Source: Polyangiaceae bacterium (lineage in GTDB: Bacteria > Myxococcota_A > Polyangia > Polyangiales > Polyangiaceae). From it: a stretch of DNA of 64,000 nt. Below are positions 60,010 through 64,000 of this stretch, piece by piece (position 1 is the first letter of the stretch; the number at the start of each line of letters is the position of its first letter). The stretch covers positions 1 to 64,000 of the forward strand of contig JAICTZ010000024.1 in the NCBI GenBank assembly GCA_025936115.1. Direction: 5' to 3'. The notes under the pieces are model-generated. The model was given only the letters and a program-made list of their open reading frames with translations. It had not been told where the DNA came from and did not search any database. Position numbers and translations under genes: made by a program.

Positions 60010-62631
60010 GTGGGCTGGCTCAAGGACCTGATGGAGCAAGCTCCGGAATCCGTCCGGAGCTTCGATGAGCTCGCTAAACTCTGCCTGAAACAGGACGCCT
60101 GGCCGGCCTCGGCGCGCATGCAGCACCGCTCGCTCGGCGCGATTCTGGGTCGCCTCGATCGGGGCGAAGGCATCGACTGGCTCGTCAGCCGGAGTGAAGT
60201 CCAACAGGCGCTCGCCACCGTGTTGGGCGTGCCTCGGGGAACGGTGCTCGTGGCGTCTAGCCCAAAGCAGGCCGGCCGAGCGGAACGCTGGATCGCGTGG
60301 CAAGCGATGCCGTACGCGCGGGGACTCGACCTCACCGAGGAGGAGCCGTTCCCGGGCGTACCCGAAATTATATTTCATCCCGAGCGCTGGGAGAGATTGG
60401 TTTGGGTCGCGCCGTACGGCGCCGGGCGGTCCATCGCCGGGCAATGGCTCGCGGCGCGCGGGCTCGCGAAGTTCCACGTGCTCGAGTCGCCGTCCTCGGG
60501 ACCGGCGGCGTCCGGCCGGGTGCCCGAAGAGCGACCGATCTTCGTCGAGCTCGGAGCGGCCACGGATTTCGATGACGCGCTGCTCGGTCCCGGCGTGTGC
60601 GTCTCCGTTCCGGCGCCGTGGGAGCCGCCGCCCGGCTTCGCGGATTGTGTGGTCGTGCGCTCGCCGCCGATCGGGGAGCTCGTGGGACCACTCGTCAAGT
60701 GGGCGCGGGCGCGGCTCGCCGAGCGCTCGGAGGTCGATGCGGCGCGGCTGACTGAGCGCATCGGCGAGTTCGTGCGCGCTGGGTTCGTCGAGAGTGCGGG
60801 CGACGTGCTCGGCCTCGTAGGGCTCGCAGACGCAGACGGCATGGCGGCGCTCGCCGAGGGTTCGCTCGAGCGCGTGGCGCGCGATTGGCTCCGGCAACGC
60901 GCGCGCGAACGCCTGGATCCGGACGCACCCGAAGCGAGCTTCCTGCGAAAGAGCGGCTTCGCGGGACTCACGGGCATCGCGCGGCACGTCGTGATGGACG
61001 GCCGCGCGCCGCTGTTCGCGCCGCGCTCGCTCGAAGACTGGACGGATCTCGTGCCCGAGGACCTGCGGCACGGGCCCGATCTCGAATGGCTCAAGACGGC
61101 CTTGCCGCGTGCGGATCCGAACGTGCGCCCCGCGGCGATCGAGCGCGCATCCGAGCAATTGCCGCCCGGCGCGTTCCGCATCGTGCGTGGGCTCGAGCAC
61201 GCGGGCGTGCTCGTGCGCGACCAGGCAGGCCTCTTGACGCTCCGGCCGCACTGGCTCGGGCGCGTCGCCGTGCACGAAGCGCTCGGCGAGCTCGTGAGCG
61301 GCGCCGCGTTCGATTGGGGCGAGGCGTTGCTCTCGCCCCTGATGGCGCCCGAGACGATGGAGCGCCTGATTGAGCGCGCCCTGAGTCGCGCGCTGACGCC
61401 GGAAGAGCTCGTCGAGCCACGAGCGAGCTCGGATCCGAGCTACGCCGCGGCGATTGAAGGGGCCGTGCGCGCGCTCGGTGCGGCCGAGCTCCGGCGCGTG
61501 CACGCGGGCGGCGACGCGCTCGAGCCGCTCTTCGACGAGCAATTGCGGCTCGCGGTCGAGCTCCCCGATGTGCTCGTGGCGCCCCGCATCGAGCACCGGC
61601 CGCTCGCGGGACGCACAGGCGCGTTCTGGCTGACGCGCGGAGCGTGGTACCTCGCCGTGCTCGCGCTCGGTGAAGCGCTCGAGGCGCATCAGGGCCGTCA
61701 CCATGACGTGTTGCGCCCCTGGCTCGCGACCGCACCGGCCGATGAGCTCGGCGCGCTGCTCGATGAGCTCGTTGTCGCGCTCGAGCGCGCCGACGCGCCG
61801 TCCGACGTGATCGGCGCGGCCGTGGCGCTCGTCACGCGGCTCGGCGCGCTCCTCGGCCCGCTCGCACCGAACCGCGTGCGCCACCGGCTCGAACGCGCCG
61901 CCACTGTCGCCGACGAAGCCGCGGTCGGCGTGCTCGCGTGGTCGAGCGTCGCCGCGCTCGAGGGCGATCGCTTGGGGCTCCTCGGCCTCTTGCACTTGCT
62001 CGACGAGCGACGGCTCGACGGCTCGGCGTTCGCGGCGCAAGTCTTTCAAGCATTCGAGCAGGCGGGCATGCCCGAAGCCGAGCTCGGCGTGTTGCTCGGT
62101 CCCGGGCTCGGGCCGCTGCTCTTGCCGCACGCGCCGCCCGCCGTGCTCCGCGCGCTGCTGCGCGGCATCGCGACGCTCGAGACGCCGCCGCCGCTCAGCG
62201 CGAGCCAGTGGACGACGCTCCTCGCTGATGCGGGCACGGCGCCGCTCGCGCTTTTTCGCCGGTTGCCCGAAAGCGCGCTCGGCGTCGCGGTGGACGCCGC
62301 CTGCCGCGCCGAACGCAGCGACGCGCTGTCCGTGCTCTGGGCTCGCTTTCCCGCAGCGCTCACGCGCATCGCGACCGACTCGTTCGCCGATGCCACGGCG
62401 AGCGCCCGGCGCGGCGCGCTGCTCGTGACCGCACCGCCGCACGTCGCGCCGGCGATCCTCGCGGAGCTTGCCGACACCGACGAGCTCATGCGCGGCCCCA
62501 TGGCAACGCTCGAAGCCGTGCGGCGCTTTTTGCACACGCAAATTGCCGCGCGCGGCCCTGCCTTTCGCGACGCCTACGCACGCCTCGACGAAATCGAAGC
62601 GCATTTCGAGGACGTGCGAGAACGAGCGTGA
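60010..62631 (+). CDS. Large uncharacterised protein (~873 residues)
   Basis: The N-terminal part (MGWLKDLMEQAPESVRSFDE..., VLVASSPKQAGRAERW, FHPERWERLVWVAPYGAGRSIAG) includes a possible nucleotide-binding loop YGAGRS, although not a proper Walker A. The rest is an alanine/leucine-rich helical solenoid. No membrane spans. I do not recognise a family. The opposite strand also carries a long open frame, but its arginine- and histidine-heavy composition marks it as the shadow. Start GTG 60010 lacks a good ribosome-binding site. Confidence 0.65.
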   Translation: MGWLKDLMEQAPESVRSFDELAKLCLKQDAWPASARMQHRSLGAILGRLDRGEGIDWLVSRSEVQQALATVLGVPRGTVLVASSPKQAGRAERWIAWQAMPYARGLDLTEEEPFPGVPEIIFHPERWERLVWVAPYGAGRSIAGQWLAARGLAKFHVLESPSSGPAASGRVPEERPIFVELGAATDFDDALLGPGVCVSVPAPWEPPPGFADCVVVRSPPIGELVGPLVKWARARLAERSEVDAARLTERIGEFVRAGFVESAGDVLGLVGLADADGMAALAEGSLERVARDWLRQRARERLDPDAPEASFLRKSGFAGLTGIARHVVMDGRAPLFAPRSLEDWTDLVPEDLRHGPDLEWLKTALPRADPNVRPAAIERASEQLPPGAFRIVRGLEHAGVLVRDQAGLLTLRPHWLGRVAVHEALGELVSGAAFDWGEALLSPLMAPETMERLIERALSRALTPEELVEPRASSDPSYAAAIEGAVRALGAAELRRVHAGGDALEPLFDEQLRLAVELPDVLVAPRIEHRPLAGRTGAFWLTRGAWYLAVLALGEALEAHQGRHHDVLRPWLATAPADELGALLDELVVALERADAPSDVIGAAVALVTRLGALLGPLAPNRVRHRLERAATVADEAAVGVLAWSSVAALEGDRLGLLGLLHLLDERRLDGSAFAAQVFQAFEQAGMPEAELGVLLGPGLGPLLLPHAPPAVLRALLRGIATLETPPPLSASQWTTLLADAGTAPLALFRRLPESALGVAVDAACRAERSDALSVLWARFPAALTRIATDSFADATASARRGALLVTAPPHVAPAILAELADTDELMRGPMATLEAVRRFLHTQIAARGPAFRDAYARLDEIEAHFEDVRERA

Positions 62632-62758
62632 CACGCCTGCGCCACGACGCAGCGCGCCCCCGGAGCGCCAACCTGGACGATACGGCGTGGCGCCTCCACC
62701 CGTTCGAACCTACTGCACACGTGACCGCGGGCGGCTCGGCGCGTAAAATCCGCACGCG

Positions 62759-63778
62759 ATGCGCGTCGTGTGTTTGCGGGGTGGCTTCGGCCTCGATCAG
62801 CTCGTGCTCGAAGAGCGGCCCGATCCGGTGCCGGGCCCTGGCGAGGTCTTGCTGCGCATGCGCGCGGCGTCGCTGAACTTCCGCGACGTTTCGATCGCGC
62901 GGGGCACGTACGACCCGCGGCTCGCGCTGCCGGTCGTGCTCGGCACGGACGGCGTCGGGCAAGTCGCCGCGCGCGGCCCGGGCGGGACGCGCTTCGAGCT
63001 CGGTGAGCGCGTGTGCCCGCTCTTTGCGCGCGGCTGGTACGAGGGGCCGCCCACGCGCGCCACGGCGCGCAGCATGCTCGGCGGGCCACTCGACGGCACC
63101 TTCGCCGAGCTGCTCGTTGCGCGTGACGACGACCTCGTGCGCGCGCCGCCCGAGCTCACGGACGAAGAAGCGGCGACGCTCGGCTGCGCGGGTGTCACGG
63201 CGTATCGCACGCTGTTCGAGCTCGCACGCGTCGAAGCAGGCACGCGCGTGCTCGTGATTGGCACGGGCGGCGTCGCAAGCTTCGCGCTGGTGCTCGGACA
63301 TGCCGTGGGGGCGCAGGTCATCGTCGTGAGCCGCAGCGCCGAAAAGCTCCGTCACGCGCAAGCGCTCGGTGCCGAGCACGCCGTCAATGCCACGGAGCAG
63401 CCCGAGTGGGGCGTCGCCGTGCGCGAGCTCGCGGGCGGCGAAGGCGCCGATCTCGTCGTGGAGCTCGGCGGCGCGGCGACGCTCGCGCAGTCGCTACGCG
63501 CCGTACGCGCGGGCGGCACGGTGGCGCTCATCGGGCACACGCCGGACGGCTCGCACACGCCGAGCCTCGTGCCCGTCGTCATGCGCGAGATCCGCGTGCA
63601 AGGCGTGCTCGTCGGGCCGCGCGCGTCGTTCGAAGCGTTCACGCGCTTTTTGTCGCAGCGGCGCGTGCGACCCGCGCTCGATCGCGTCTTTGCGCTCGCG
63701 GAGTTTCGGAGCGCGTTCGAGACGCTCGCGCGCGGCGACGCCTTCGGCAAGACGTGCTTGCGCATCGCCGCGCCTTGA
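62759..63778 (+). CDS. Zinc-independent MDR alcohol dehydrogenase / quinone reductase
   Basis: A 339-residue medium-chain dehydrogenase/reductase. The GroES-like half has PGPGEVLLRMRAASLNFRD, typical of quinone oxidoreductases (NxRD). LGCAGVTAYRTLFEL and VLVIGTGGVASFAL form the NAD(P)H Rossmann loop. The structural-zinc cysteines are absent. Likely reduces quinones or enones, or oxidises an alcohol. It is preceded by about 125 bp with no obvious element. Confidence 0.88.
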   Translation: MRVVCLRGGFGLDQLVLEERPDPVPGPGEVLLRMRAASLNFRDVSIARGTYDPRLALPVVLGTDGVGQVAARGPGGTRFELGERVCPLFARGWYEGPPTRATARSMLGGPLDGTFAELLVARDDDLVRAPPELTDEEAATLGCAGVTAYRTLFELARVEAGTRVLVIGTGGVASFALVLGHAVGAQVIVVSRSAEKLRHAQALGAEHAVNATEQPEWGVAVRELAGGEGADLVVELGGAATLAQSLRAVRAGGTVALIGHTPDGSHTPSLVPVVMREIRVQGVLVGPRASFEAFTRFLSQRRVRPALDRVFALAEFRSAFETLARGDAFGKTCLRIAAP

Positions 63779-63816
63779 CGCTGACGCGCATCGAACGGCG
63801 CCGCTCGGCGCCGAGC

Positions 63817-63999
63817 TCACGTCTTGTCCGGTTTCGCGCAGCGCGTGCTGCCCGGCTCGGCAAGACAACGCGTGCCACGTTTGCAGTTCTCGTCGCGCAC
63901 GAAGTGACCGCCACTGCAGCGCACGATCGCAAGCAGATCCTCGGTGCAGGCAAAGGTCCCCTCGAACGCGGCGTCGCACGCGTCACCGCTCCGCGCGAC
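63817..63999 (-). CDS. C-terminal end of a cysteine-rich secreted-type protein (partial)
   Basis: The minus-strand frame entering from the right edge reads GDACDAAFEGTFACTEDLLAI, RCSGGHFVRDENCKRGTRCL, then CAKPDKT and stops at 63817-63819. Regular cysteines suggest a small disulfide-bonded extracellular domain of the type common in myxobacteria. N-terminus not in the window. Confidence 0.6.
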   Translation of the reverse strand, partial: VARSGDACDAAFEGTFACTEDLLAIVRCSGGHFVRDENCKRGTRCLAEPGSTRCAKPDKT

Positions 64000-64000
64000 C

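Noticed and set aside
59920-62634. A 904-codon open frame on the minus strand opposite the large plus-strand gene
   Set aside because: Arginine-, alanine- and histidine-heavy composition without hydrophobic structure. It mirrors the codon bias of the plus-strand gene and has no recognisable domain.

Overview
The window is high-GC DNA with long head-to-tail gene runs, ATGA/GTGA start-stop overlaps and an initiator tRNA. Several core genes (hybrid histidine kinase, sigma-region-4-like protein, site-2 protease, lipoprotein, cysteine-rich secreted protein) have a myxobacterial flavour. I infer a Polyangiales/Myxococcota-like chromosome, but no single gene proves it.

Left third (461-25654, all minus strand): a biosynthetic cluster of 22 genes, almost all overlapping or within a few bases. 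The only gap over 100 bp between genes of its second half and first half is at 20103-20258, plus one of about 175 bp before the SHMT gene. A ParB-like DNA-binding protein comes first, then a PLP aminotransferase fused to an acyl-ACP-reductase-like domain, an acyl-CoA dehydrogenase, a fatty acyl-AMP ligase-ACP, a MATE exporter, an alpha/beta hydrolase, a second acyl-adenylating ligase and a free ACP. Tailoring enzymes follow: DapB-like reductase, class II aldolase, two SagB-like nitroreductase halves, SDR reductase, DJ-1/isonitrile-hydratase-like protein, fatty acid hydroxylase, Mpo1-like protein, desaturase, AlkB-like oxygenase with its flavin/2Fe-2S reductase, MmgE/PrpD, SHMT, SCP2 protein and an APC permease. 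There is no ketosynthase or NRPS condensation domain. The simplest reading is a pathway that captures a fatty acid on an ACP, oxidises and desaturates it, and releases it reductively as an aldehyde that becomes an amine.

Middle (about 26-55.8 kb): an accretion zone of mobile and defence genes ending at an intact initiator tRNA-fMet. Its left part is a graveyard (frameshifted GLUG protein, two serine-recombinase fragments, a frameshifted PIN toxin, an antitoxin stub). Next come a Trypco1-like/subtilase pair between diverged direct repeats, toxin-antitoxin pairs, an excisionase-like gene, a HEPN-motif protein and a tyrosine integrase. These are followed by a tail-to-tail pair of nuclease-like genes, a PIN/XRE-ImmA pair sharing a palindromic promoter with a complete Ubl-E2-JAB-E1 operon, and a DNA methyltransferase plus Zn-finger/SNF2/Rrp8-like giant protein. 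The zone ends with a rolling-circle Rep, a small gene and a large serine recombinase whose last codons lie inside the tRNA gene.

Right end (56-64 kb): chromosomal-looking genes: PAS hybrid histidine kinase, sigma-4-like protein, M50 protease, lipoprotein, a large uncharacterised protein, a zinc-independent alcohol dehydrogenase/quinone reductase and the end of a cysteine-rich protein. The most interesting candidates for new biology are the ketosynthase-free lipid cluster, the Ubl operon controlled from a shared operator, the MTase/SNF2-Rrp8 pair, and the tRNA-fMet-derived repeat array that seems to delimit successive insertions.
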